Shown here piece after piece: positions 1 to 8,283 of a stretch of DNA of 64,000 nt. Position 1 is the stretch's first letter; each line of letters starts with the position of its first letter. Where the stretch lies: the NCBI RefSeq assembly GCF_020711195.1, contig NZ_JAJFAT010000003.1:82401-146400 (forward strand), written 5' to 3'. The notes beneath the pieces are model-generated. The model saw only the letters and a list, made by a program, of their open reading frames with translations, was not told where the DNA came from and did no database searches. The position numbers were made by a program, and so were the translations under genes. This stretch comes from Halanaerobium polyolivorans. GTDB lineage: Bacteria > Bacillota > Halanaerobiia > Halanaerobiales > Halanaerobiaceae.

Positions 1-4
1 AAAC

Positions 5-39
5 ACCTTTTCCAACTGTTCCTTCCTTCTCTTTTCATC
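5..39 (+). repeat. Duplicated CRISPR spacer, copy 1 (copy 2 at 585-619)
   Basis: The 35-nt spacer at 5-39 is identical to the one at 585-619, eight repeat units further on. The flanking spacers differ, so this is not a block duplication of several units. Confidence 0.97.
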
Positions 40-2414
40 GTCATAACTGCAGATCCATTAAAATAAGGATTGAAACACATCGAAAAAGAGGAAAACGGAA
101 GTCAGCAAGTTGTCATAACTGCAGATCCATTAAAATAAGGATTGAAACTAGACCGTGGGAGCTAAAAGTGGTTGCATGCCAGTGTCATAACTGCAGATCC
201 ATTAAAATAAGGATTGAAACACTCTGACTTTGTATGCTCCACCGCAATAACTATCCTGTCATAACTGCAGATCCATTAAAATAAGGATTGAAACTTATTG
301 TTATTATTAATACTGTTATTATTAGAACTGTCATAACTGCAGATCCATTAAAATAAGGATTGAAACTGACATAGTTAATAATAATAATAGTCAGAAAGTA
401 TTGTCATAACTGCAGATCCATTAAAATAAGGATTGAAACTTAGAACTAAGTTTGCACTAATTGAAGCTGATGAACGTCATAACTGCAGATCCATTAAAAT
501 AAGGATTGAAACATGTTATTCACTTCTTTGACGGGACACAAATCAGTGTCATAACTGCAGATCCATTAAAATAAGGATTGAAACACCTTTTCCAACTGTT
601 CCTTCCTTCTCTTTTCATCGTCATAACTGCAGATCCATTAAAATAAGGATTGAAACAATACCACCTTAAAGACTTTATTAAACACGGTGGTGGTCATAAC
701 TGCAGATCCATTAAAATAAGGATTGAAACTCATATTCGCTTTCCAAAATTTCATGAGTGATATAATGTCATAACTGCAGATCCATTAAAATAAGGATTGA
801 AACATTCAGATTGACAAAGAAAGAAACTTCGAAGAACTGTCATAACTGCAGATCCATTAAAATAAGGATTGAAACACTCTACAATAATATCAAAGGAGGA
901 ATAACAATGAGTCATAACTGCAGATCCATTAAAATAAGGATTGAAACATCAGAAACCAGGAAGAAATAAACGAGATAGCAAGAAGGTCATAACTGCAGAT
1001 CCATTAAAATAAGGATTGAAACCAGACTTACAACCCGCAAAAAGACACATTCCATTGTCATAACTGCAGATCCATTAAAATAAGGATTGAAACTTGCCTA
1101 TAACTTCTATATCATCAGCCCAACTTTTTGGTCATAACTGCAGATCCATTAAAATAAGGATTGAAACGTTCTCTCGGTTTTGTAGGTATCTTTTTTAACA
1201 GTGTCATAACTGCAGATCCATTAAAATAAGGATTGAAACAATGTTTTGCTATATTGCTTAAGAATGTTTTGCTAATGTCATAACTGCAGATCCATTAAAA
1301 TAAGGATTGAAACTCGAACAGATGGGAATATTCCTCCTCAATCCTGTTGAGTCATAACTGCAGATCCATTAAAATAAGGATTGAAACATCAACGTTCAGG
1401 CTTTGTATTTCTAACAAATGAAGAGTCATAACTGCAGATCCATTAAAATAAGGATTGAAACTCCACTCCTTTTAATATGCTAATACCATTATAACAGTGT
1501 CATAACTGCAGATCCATTAAAATAAGGATTGAAACATGGTGCAAGTTGGGATACAACTTCATATTACAAATGGTCATAACTGCAGATCCATTAAAATAAG
1601 GATTGAAACATACTCATTATCTAACCTCCTACTCTGACACCACGTCATAACTGCAGATCCATTAAAATAAGGATTGAAACATTCTCTAGCTCCTTTGCCT
1701 CTATTGCAATCAAAACAGTCATAACTGCAGATCCATTAAAATAAGGATTGAAACATTATTCTTTTGGAGACTGGTTCTGTTTCTGAAATGTCATAACTGC
1801 AGATCCATTAAAATAAGGATTGAAACTAGTTTGTTCTATTCTAGACCTACCATCTACTGGGTCATAACTGCAGATCCATTAAAATAAGGATTGAAACTTA
1901 AACCCTTTGTCTAACTGTTCTTTTGATATTCCTAGTCATAACTGCAGATCCATTAAAATAAGGATTGAAACTTTGACCTGTATAACGGAGAAACTGACAC
2001 AGTGATAGGTCATAACTGCAGATCCATTAAAATAAGGATTGAAACAAAAATAAGCAGTTTTATAAGATGCTTAGCTTATTGTCATAACTGCAGATCCATT
2101 AAAATAAGGATTGAAACTTGTGCTAAATTTCCCCAAATTGCTCCAAGTGAATCTAGTCATAACTGCAGATCCATTAAAATAAGGATTGAAACTCCTCCTT
2201 GTTTTGATCGTGCCTAAAATTAGCTTTAGAGTCATAACTGCAGATCCATTAAAATAAGGATTGAAACCCCCCTAACCACTGGCTTAACATGATATTTTTC
2301 TGCAGTCATAACTGCAGATCCATTAAAATAAGGATTGAAACATTCTTCTATCACAAATTCACCACCATTAGCAAATGGTCATAACTGCAGATCCATTAAA
2401 ATAAGGATTGAAAC

Positions 2415-2451
2415 ATTACAGGATAAAGGGTGCTAATGTCTACATAAGAAG
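2415..2451 (+). repeat. Duplicated CRISPR spacer, copy 1 (copy 2 at 2929-2965)
   Basis: The 37-nt spacer at 2415-2451 recurs unchanged at 2929-2965, seven units later. Neighbouring spacers differ. Confidence 0.97.
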
Positions 2452-3676
2452 GTCATAACTGCAGATCCATTAAAATAAGGATTGAAACATATACCATTCT
2501 ACTATTTTTTCCGCTGTTTCTGCGTCATAACTGCAGATCCATTAAAATAAGGATTGAAACTCCCCTTTCAATGTATGCTCTAATCTTCTTCTAAAAGGTC
2601 ATAACTGCAGATCCATTAAAATAAGGATTGAAACACTATCACTTTCAAATTACCACCTCCAAAATAAAACTAGTCATAACTGCAGATCCATTAAAATAAG
2701 GATTGAAACTTAAACTCTTTGGGTAACCCTTTCATTAACTCTTTGTCATAACTGCAGATCCATTAAAATAAGGATTGAAACATCCATCTGTTACATTATT
2801 AATTCCACTAATTCCATGTCATAACTGCAGATCCATTAAAATAAGGATTGAAACTTTATACCCCCCTTTTCCATATCTGGATTTTCCACACGTCATAACT
2901 GCAGATCCATTAAAATAAGGATTGAAACATTACAGGATAAAGGGTGCTAATGTCTACATAAGAAGGTCATAACTGCAGATCCATTAAAATAAGGATTGAA
3001 ACATTTTAAGTTCCCACCATTCGTGTCCTTTATATTCCTGTCATAACTGCAGATCCATTAAAATAAGGATTGAAACATTTTTCGCTTTGCTCGTCTATAT
3101 CCATAAAATCAGTCATAACTGCAGATCCATTAAAATAAGGATTGAAACTAATCTTCTATTTTCTGATAAAATTCAGATGTAAATGGTCATAACTGCAGAT
3201 CCATTAAAATAAGGATTGAAACAAGGTTCCAAATTATGAGGTATTAAGCAACGGTGAGTCATAACTGCAGATCCATTAAAATAAGGATTGAAACTAAGTA
3301 TTTCATCAACCTATTATTATTATATCAAGTCGTCATAACTGCAGATCTATTAAAATAAGGATTGAAACGAAAGTACTGATGCTTTGGAAAGAGAAGGTAG
3401 TAGAGTCATAACTGCAGATCCATTAAAATAAGGATTGAAACGTAGCATCAGCACCTAAAGGCATAATAACTTTAGGTCATAACTGCAGATCCATTAAAAT
3501 AAGGATTGAAACAATAAATGCAGGAATTATCAAAGTTTTGTTGAATGTGTCATAACTGCAGATCCATTAAAATAAGGATTGAAACATTGGATCAAGGTCC
3601 GTTTGCTCTTCATCATTATTCGTCATAACTGCAGATCCATTAAAATAAGGATTGAAACTCAAAAATCAAGAACTGA

Positions 3677-3853
3677 TATCAAGAACCAGGTGCAAAGGTA
3701 GTCAAGAATTATTACAAGCTGCCAGGTGTTGTTGAAAAAGAGAGGCTAACAGCTATGATAGATTATTTATCTCAATAATTTACAGACGGCCAGTTAGAGG
3801 AAGATCAAATCAAAACAGCATTGAAGGTAGGTGATTACAATACCAACAATTGA
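3677..3853 (+). pseudogene. Broken 3' end of an unknown, phage-like gene
   Basis: One frame reads 33 codons (ending KLPGVVEKERLTAMIDYLSQ), hits TAA at 3776-3778, then continues in the same frame for 24 codons (FTDGQLEEDQIKTALKVGDY...) to TGA at 3851-3853. Composition on both sides of the TAA looks like ordinary coding sequence, so a C-terminal gene remnant with a nonsense mutation is likely. The 5' part is missing; a TGA at 3674 lies just inside the junction with the CRISPR repeat. The family is not recognised. Its end overlaps the next small gene. Confidence 0.4.
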
Positions 3854-4007
3854 GGATTTTAGAAGAGAATTTGAAAAGGCTGAAACACACGAAGAGAAAA
3901 AACGGGTCCTGGAAAAACTAGAATGTTATATCAAGGCCCTGGAAGATCTCAAAAAAATAATATCAAGAGCCGTATTAAGAGGAAAAATATTTTTCACAAG
4001 AGAATAA
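3831..4007 (+). CDS. Small phage-like protein, 58 aa, unknown function
   Basis: A GTG-started frame of 58 codons follows an AAGGTAG stretch that could be the ribosome site. The product is highly charged and probably all helical (for example EKKRVLEKLECYIKALEDLK), with heptad-like spacing that suggests a short coiled coil. No family is recognised. The gene overlaps the tail of the broken frame before it and is followed at once by a hairpin terminator, so it may be the last gene of a phage transcript. It is too short and AT-rich for certainty. Confidence 0.45.
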   Translation: MITIPTIEDFRREFEKAETHEEKKRVLEKLECYIKALEDLKKIISRAVLRGKIFFTRE

Positions 4008-4010
4008 AAA

Positions 4011-4040
4011 AAGGGCCGTTAAGGCCCTTCTTTCTTTTTA
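4011..4040. terminator. Bidirectional hairpin terminator in phage-like insert
   Basis: The stem AAGGGCC/GGCCCTT (4011-4017 with 4023-4029) has a 5-nt loop, a T-rich run to the right and an A-run to the left. It sits between convergent small genes and can serve both strands. Confidence 0.7.
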
Positions 4041-4150
4041 TCTTCCTTCTCTTTTCTTTCTTCTTTTTTCTCAAACTGCATTAACTCCCACACACCCTCC
4101 AAACCTAACCGCTTGGCCTCTTTTCGTGATATGTTAGACCATCTAGTCAT
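4019..4150 (-). CDS. Small phage-like protein, 43 aa
   Basis: The product starts MTRWSNISRKEAKRLGLEGV and ends in a very charged E/K-rich tail (EKKEERKEKEDKKKEGP). Its ATG lies inside the end of the preceding minus-strand gene (ATGACTAG arrangement), the usual sign of translational coupling. Its last codons run into the terminator hairpin. Function is unknown; the operon style is phage-like. Confidence 0.5.
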   Translation of the reverse strand: MTRWSNISRKEAKRLGLEGVWELMQFEKKEERKEKEDKKKEGP

Positions 4151-4274
4151 AAACTTCAGCCCCCTTGGCTATCTGCTTTAAAAAAACTATTAATTCTTGC
4201 TTGCGTTTTTTCAATTCTTCTCTTCTTTTTGCTAACTTCCTGTACTCATCAAGTCTAACCACTTTTTTGCTCAT
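4143..4274 (-). CDS. Small phage-like protein, 43 aa
   Basis: The product (MSKKVVRLDEYRKLAKRREE..., ending GAEVYD) is basic and helical, probably a short coiled coil. A good ribosome site (GGAGGG) lies inside the end of the upstream 115-residue gene, which it overlaps by 20 nt; downstream it overlaps the next small gene by 8 nt. This three-gene overlap is strong evidence that all three are translated together. Function is unknown. Confidence 0.55.
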   Translation of the reverse strand: MSKKVVRLDEYRKLAKRREELKKRKQELIVFLKQIAKGAEVYD

Positions 4275-4602
4275 CTTTTTGGCCCTCCTGATATTGATAT
4301 AATAGATCATAATAAGACCTGATATTGCCTATCTCACAATCAGTCAGAAACGTTACGACTGTCCAACCGGACCAGGCACATTTGCTATCAGGTGTTATTA
4401 TAGCGAATACTAACTTATCGTTGATCTCACCAACAAAAAACGGGTAGTATATGTTGCCTGAAAAAAGATGGGGTTTTATGCCAACCTTTAATTTAGGCAG
4501 GAATTTACCTTTAATGTGGCCTGCTATCTTTCGCTTGCCCCACTTCGCTTTAACACGCTCATGCCACCTCTTATAAGCGTGTCTCGTAATCTTAACTGTC
4601 AT
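4255..4602 (-). CDS. Phage-like protein, 115 aa, start codon inside CRISPR repeat
   Basis: The frame runs for 115 codons and its first residues (MTVKITRHAYKRWHERVKAK) come partly from the CRISPR repeat: the ATG at 4602-4600 lies in repeat bases 4598-4602. The start is therefore probably artificial, and the native phage gene was cut at the junction. The N-terminal RHAYKRWHERV pattern resembles small proteins beginning with an R-H-x-x-x-R-x-x-E-R motif, but no family can be named. It heads a run of three overlapping small genes. No convincing ribosome site exists upstream in the repeat, so expression is doubtful. Confidence 0.55.
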   Translation of the reverse strand: MTVKITRHAYKRWHERVKAKWGKRKIAGHIKGKFLPKLKVGIKPHLFSGNIYYPFFVGEINDKLVFAIITPDSKCAWSGWTVVTFLTDCEIGNIRSYYDLLYQYQEGQKDEQKSG

Positions 4603-4631
4603 AACTGCAGATCCATTAAAATAAGGATTGA
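4598..4631 (+). repeat. Orphan, truncated CRISPR repeat
   Basis: The first 34 nt of the 37-nt repeat are intact (to ...AAGGATTGA); the final AAC is replaced by TGTTTCTG, the likely end of an IS21-family element. It lies 976 bp after the start of the previous repeat. Confidence 0.95.
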
Positions 4632-4880
4632 TGTTTCTGTCAATTGAAATTTGACCCTTTTAATAATTGAAAACTGACCCGGGTAAGAAAAAAATAATAA
4701 TAATTTTATTGACCCACCCATTCTTTAGTTTTTTTCATTCAGTAAGAATTACCATTCATATTAATTAGATATGATTTGTGGGTCAATCTATCTACCATAG
4801 CTGCAGTTAATGCCGGATCATTAAACACCTCATTCCATCTTTCAAAAGAGATATTGGAAGTTATTATAGTAGACTTTCTC
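4632..4880 (-). mobile_element. IS21-family remnant (right end plus istB tail)
   Basis: The segment begins TGTTTCTGTCAATTG directly at the cut CRISPR repeat. It contains two 17-nt direct repeats (4641-4657 and 4664-4680, 14/17 identical, pattern AATTGAAA..TGACCC), as expected for the multiple transposase-binding repeats at IS21-family ends, and then the tail of istB on the minus strand. Homology to istB stops near 4880 and no istA or second end is visible, so the other part was deleted. Family assignment rests on the istB tail. Confidence 0.75.
4706..4880 (-). pseudogene. istB: istB helper ATPase remnant
   Basis: The minus strand encodes the C-terminal end of an IstB-type AAA+ helper of IS21 transposition: RKSTIITSNISFERWNEVF, then DPALTAAMVDRLTHKSYLIN and MNGNSY. 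A TGA (4741-4739) sits where the family usually has Arg, and reading resumes as MKKTKEWVGQ to a TAA at 4708-4706. Only about 55 of the usual 240-250 residues remain, so it is inactive. Confidence 0.8.
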
Positions 4881-5015
4881 CTGCTCTTAGAGAAAGGAAG
4901 GAGAACCGAAGAAAACTTAAAAGATGATAAATTTAGCTTTTATTTAATTATATATATGATAAAATATAAGCAGTGTGAATTATATTTAACGTAAAATTTC
5001 AAGGAGGTCAAAATA

Positions 5016-6269
5016 ATGATAGAAAATTCTACCTTAAGAAACCCTGATTTAGCAGAAGAGGGATGGAGAAAAATAGAGTGGGTTGCAGACAAGATGGATA
5101 TCTTAAATCAAATACTTAGAGAATACAAAAAAGAGCAACCTTTTGCAGGTAAAAAGGTAGCAATCTGCCTGCACTTAGAGGCTAAAACAGCTTATATGGC
5201 TTATGTGATCAGTCAGCTGGGGGCAGATGTGGCAATTTGTGGCAGCAATCCTCTTTCTACTCAGGATGATGTAGCAGCTGGTCTGGCAGCACATGGAGTT
5301 GAGGTTCACAGCTGGTATGGCTCTACAGCTGAAGAATATAAAGCTCACCTAAATAAAGTGCTTGATACTGAACCCCACTTTATAATTGATGATGGTGGAG
5401 ATATGGTAGAAAGCCTTCATACTGAACGTCAGGAGTTATTGCAAAATATTATCGGTGGGGCAGAAGAAACTACAACTGGTATTCACCGCTTAGAAGCAAT
5501 GGAAGCAGATGGCACTCTTAGTTTTCCGATGATGGCTGTAAATGATGCTAAATGCAAATCGCTTTTTGATAATAGATATGGTACAGGACAATCAGTCTGG
5601 GATGGTATTATGAGAACCACAAATCTAGTTGTAGCAGGTAAAACTGCTGTAGTAGCTGGTTATGGCTGGTGTGGTAAAGGTGTAGCAATGAGAGCTAAAG
5701 GCTTAGGAGCCAGAGTTATTGTAACCGAAATAGACCCGATAAAAGCCAGTGAAGCCTGGATGGATGGTTTTGAAGTAATGCCGATGCAGGAAGCAGCGAA
5801 AAAAGGAGATTTTTTCATCACAGTTACAGGCTGTAATGATGTAATTGCCAAAGAACATATCAAAGTAATGAAGGATGGGGCAATATTATCTAATGCCGGC
5901 CACTTTGACGTTGAAGTAAGCAAAACAGATCTCAAAGAATTAGCAGTTGAGACAGCAGAAGCCAGAAAAAACATTAAAAAATATCAAATGCCTGATCAGA
6001 GAAAAATTTATCTCTTAGCAGAAGGAAGGCTGGTTAACCTGGCGGCTGCAGATGGACATCCGGCAGAAATTATGGATATGACCTTTGCTTTACAGCTCTC
6101 TTCACTGCTTTATTTAGATCAAAATCAAGCTTTGGCAAATAAGGTCTATAAGATTCCAGATAAAATTGATAATATGGTTGCAGAATATAAATTAAAATCA
6201 CTGGGAATAGAAATTGATAAACTTAGTGAAAGCCAAGAAAAATATATCAATAGTTGGGAGACTAATTAA
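5016..6269 (+). CDS. ahcY: Adenosylhomocysteinase (SAH hydrolase)
   Basis: It cleaves S-adenosylhomocysteine to adenosine and homocysteine, clearing the product inhibitor of methyltransferases. At 417 aa it is the usual length of the bacterial short form. Visible are the substrate-domain segment TTTGIHRLEAME, the active-site stretch NDAKCKSLFDNRYGTGQS with the catalytic Lys and Asp, and the NAD+-binding loop GYGWCGKGVA (commonly GYGDVGKG). A clear AAGGAGG precedes the ATG. The next gene starts 2 nt after its stop, so the two are almost certainly co-transcribed. The upstream DNA is an IS remnant and an AT-rich promoter region. Confidence 0.95.
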   Translation: MIENSTLRNPDLAEEGWRKIEWVADKMDILNQILREYKKEQPFAGKKVAICLHLEAKTAYMAYVISQLGADVAICGSNPLSTQDDVAAGLAAHGVEVHSWYGSTAEEYKAHLNKVLDTEPHFIIDDGGDMVESLHTERQELLQNIIGGAEETTTGIHRLEAMEADGTLSFPMMAVNDAKCKSLFDNRYGTGQSVWDGIMRTTNLVVAGKTAVVAGYGWCGKGVAMRAKGLGARVIVTEIDPIKASEAWMDGFEVMPMQEAAKKGDFFITVTGCNDVIAKEHIKVMKDGAILSNAGHFDVEVSKTDLKELAVETAEARKNIKKYQMPDQRKIYLLAEGRLVNLAAADGHPAEIMDMTFALQLSSLLYLDQNQALANKVYKIPDKIDNMVAEYKLKSLGIEIDKLSESQEKYINSWETN

Positions 6270-6270
6270 C

Positions 6271-7530
6271 ATGCTTTTAAAATATGGTAGAGAAAAATTT
6301 TCACTCGATCTGCCCAAAGAAAATCTGCTTAAAGTATTAAAAGCTGCTGAAAAAGCGGGGCTTGAAGATCCTTTAAAAGCAGTTGAGCATTCCCTGAAAG
6401 AGCCAATAGCTTCTAAAGCCCTTAATGAGCTTTTGAAGGAAAAAAAGATAGAAAAGTTAGTTATAGTTGTTAATGATGTGAGCAGATATACACCTTATGA
6501 ATATATGCTGCCTCCAATTTTAGAGACCCTCAAAAAAGCAGGAGTCAAAAAAGAAGCGATCACCTTTTTAGTTGCTACAGGAGTGCATGATGCTCATTCT
6601 GAGGCACAAAACAGGGAAATCTTTGGCGATGAAATTCATGAGAATTATACTTTTCATCATCATGATTGTGATGGAGAGCTTGTAGAATTGGGCAGCTTAA
6701 ATACGGGCAATAAAGTTAAAATAAATAAACTTGCCGTGGAAGCTGATTTTATAATTACCACAGGAGTAATATTACCTCATTATATGGCAGGCTTTTCTGG
6801 GGGAAGAAAATCAATTTTACCTGGAATTGCAGGTAGAGAAACAATAGAAAATAATCATGCTAATATGGTAAAGGTAATGGCAGAAAATCCTCCTTTAGCT
6901 GAAAATCCGATTAATCAGGAAATGTTTGCGGGAGCAGAGCTATTAGGGGTTGACTTTATAGTTAATGTGGTGACAAACAGTAAGCGTGAAATAGTAAAAG
7001 TTGTTTCAGGTGATTTACGGGAAGCCTGGTCAGCTGGTATAGATTCTTCAGCTGAAATGTATGAAGTAGAAATAACAGAAAAAGCAGATGCTGCTATTGT
7101 AAGTTCAGGTGGATTTCCGCGAGATATAAATGTTTATCAGGCCCAAAAAGCACTTGATCATGCTGATCATGCTGTCAAAAAAGGTGGAACTATTATTTGG
7201 GTTGCAGAATGTACAGAAGGTTTAGGAGAAGAGCGTTTTGAACGCTGGATGAATGAGGCAGAAAAGCCTGAAGATAACATAGCAAGGATCAAAGAGAAAT
7301 TTTTAATAGGTGGTCATAAGGCCTATGCAATTTCTAAAGTAGTAAAAGATAAAGAAGTTATTTTGCTTTCTGCATTATCTAAGCCCCAAACTGAAAATAT
7401 GTTTCTTAAAAAGAAAAAAAGTTTAGCAGAAGCTCTAAATTATCTAGAAGAAAAATATCAAGGTAATTATAAGGCCTATGTTATGCCTCAGGGTAGTTTA
7501 ACAGTTCCAATTTTGAAATATGAAGACTAA
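6271..7530 (+). CDS. LarA-family (lactate racemase-like) nickel-pincer enzyme
   Basis: LarA enzymes racemise or epimerise 2-hydroxyacids with a covalently bound nickel-pincer nucleotide. With the start at 6271 (GGGAG upstream) the product has 419 aa, close to LarA. The key residues are all present with a constant offset of four from L. plantarum LarA: His106 (ATGVHDAH), His170 (LPHYMAGFSGGRKS), cofactor-bound Lys180 and nickel-ligand His196 (NNHANM). The substrate may be lactate or another 2-hydroxyacid. It follows ahcY by 1-2 nt. The cofactor genes larB, larC and larE are not in the window. A longer frame opens at 6214 inside ahcY but has no ribosome site. Confidence 0.9.
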   Translation: MLLKYGREKFSLDLPKENLLKVLKAAEKAGLEDPLKAVEHSLKEPIASKALNELLKEKKIEKLVIVVNDVSRYTPYEYMLPPILETLKKAGVKKEAITFLVATGVHDAHSEAQNREIFGDEIHENYTFHHHDCDGELVELGSLNTGNKVKINKLAVEADFIITTGVILPHYMAGFSGGRKSILPGIAGRETIENNHANMVKVMAENPPLAENPINQEMFAGAELLGVDFIVNVVTNSKREIVKVVSGDLREAWSAGIDSSAEMYEVEITEKADAAIVSSGGFPRDINVYQAQKALDHADHAVKKGGTIIWVAECTEGLGEERFERWMNEAEKPEDNIARIKEKFLIGGHKAYAISKVVKDKEVILLSALSKPQTENMFLKKKKSLAEALNYLEEKYQGNYKAYVMPQGSLTVPILKYED

Positions 7531-7575
7531 TAAGGAGTATCAAGGCGGGTAAATCAAAAATTTATCCAGATTAAT

Positions 7576-8151
7576 ATGGCAAAAAACAAAGAAGAATATC
7601 AATTAAGATATATTTACCACACAAATAAATATGAAGATGCTTATCTGATAGAATTAGAACTTGATCAGTATTGTGATCTCTATAATGCCTGGGATGGCTC
7701 AGCTCTTGATAGAAAAGCACTTGATCCAGGTCTATCTAATTTTTTAGAAAGAGCCAGTTTTGAATTACCTTTAGAAGAAAAGGTGGAAATCTGTTTTTAT
7801 TTACCGGAAGAAAAAAAGGATGAAAGCAAAGAAGCAGATGCTAGAGCAACTATCAAAAATAATTTCAGAATGGATATATTTTTTCTCAATAGAAAATTAG
7901 ATAATAATAAGCGAAAAATTTCATATTATTTCCTTTTAGGAATAGCTTTTATTTTAACAGCTTATTTGATTCCTGAAAATCAGGACTTAAGTCTTTTGGT
8001 CTCTCTATTACAGGAAGGTCTATTTATCGGAAGCTGGGTTTTTATGTGGGAAGCATCATCTTTATTCTTTTTTTCCACTAAAGAATTAAAAGATAAGAAA
8101 AAAAGATATTTAAGATATTTAAGTTCAGAAATCATTTTTAATTATTATTGA
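7576..8151 (+). CDS. Predicted membrane protein, 191 aa, unknown function
   Basis: The product has a soluble, acidic N-terminal part (residues 1-110), then two hydrophobic segments (roughly 115-135 and 140-165) and a basic tail with KDKKKRYLRYL. The layout suggests an inner-membrane hairpin with the N-terminal domain in the cytoplasm. No family is recognised. It lies 45 bp after the LarA gene without a strong ribosome site and before a clear terminator, so it probably ends the ahcY transcript. Confidence 0.75.
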   Translation: MAKNKEEYQLRYIYHTNKYEDAYLIELELDQYCDLYNAWDGSALDRKALDPGLSNFLERASFELPLEEKVEICFYLPEEKKDESKEADARATIKNNFRMDIFFLNRKLDNNKRKISYYFLLGIAFILTAYLIPENQDLSLLVSLLQEGLFIGSWVFMWEASSLFFFSTKELKDKKKRYLRYLSSEIIFNYY

Positions 8152-8170
8152 TTTTAATTTAGCTTTAAAG

Positions 8171-8206
8171 ATCTCACTGGGTAAATTGGTGAGATTTTTT
8201 CTTTTT
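8171..8206 (+). terminator. Rho-independent terminator
   Basis: The 7-bp stem ATCTCAC/GTGAGAT is followed by a T-run. It closes the ahcY-larA-like operon. Confidence 0.8.
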
Positions 8207-8283
8207 TCTTTTGAATATGATAAAATTATTATTGCGATTTTAAAAAATGAAAAGTAAAACTTGAGCAGCTAGGAGGAAAAGGA

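Larger units (their letters stand above)
1..3658 (+). CRISPR. CRISPR array, 50 complete 37-nt repeats
   Basis: The array has 50 complete 37-nt repeats, the first at 40-76 and the last at 3622-3658, plus the last four bases of one more at 1-4, so it continues off the left edge. The repeat begins GTCATAACTGCAG and ends AAGGATTGAAAC. Spacers are about 34-38 nt and the period is 71-75 bp. All repeats match except 3332-3368, which has one C-to-T change. The ATTGAAAC end normally points away from the leader, so the leader should lie left of base 1 and this is the old end; the variant repeat near the right end agrees. Two spacers occur twice. No cas genes are in the window, so the type (I or III) cannot be assigned. 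Confidence 0.99.
3659..4597. mobile_element. Phage-like 939-bp insert between CRISPR repeats
   Basis: This stretch separates the last regular repeat (ending 3658) from an orphan repeat (from 4598), where a spacer of about 36 nt would be expected. It holds a broken reading frame, a 58-residue gene on the plus strand, a hairpin, and three tightly packed minus-strand small genes that overlap each other. Dense, short, overlapping genes of this type are typical of phage genomes. The content is visible directly; the phage origin and route of entry (recombination between repeats, or capture of an overlong spacer) are inferred. Confidence 0.6.

Noticed and set aside
2002-2217. 71-codon open frame inside the CRISPR array
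   Set aside because: It consists of translated repeats and spacers (HNCRSIKIRIET occurs three times) and has no ribosome site. It is an artefact of the array.
4042-4056. 15-nt identity between the duplicated spacer (22-36) and the phage-like insert
   Set aside because: The stretch is pyrimidine-rich low-complexity sequence encoding a Glu/Lys-rich tail. The match is too short and does not extend over the spacer, so self-targeting is not supported.
3659-4597. Anti-CRISPR genes in the insert
   Set aside because: Their place beside an array makes it tempting, but none of the small proteins resembles a known anti-CRISPR and no Aca-type regulator is seen.
4776-4994. 72-codon plus-strand frame
   Set aside because: It is antisense to the istB remnant, whose protein pattern is clearly recognisable. 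The plus-strand frame has no homology.
5660-5974. 104-codon minus-strand frame inside ahcY
   Set aside because: It is a shadow of a well-supported gene, with no ribosome site or protein family.
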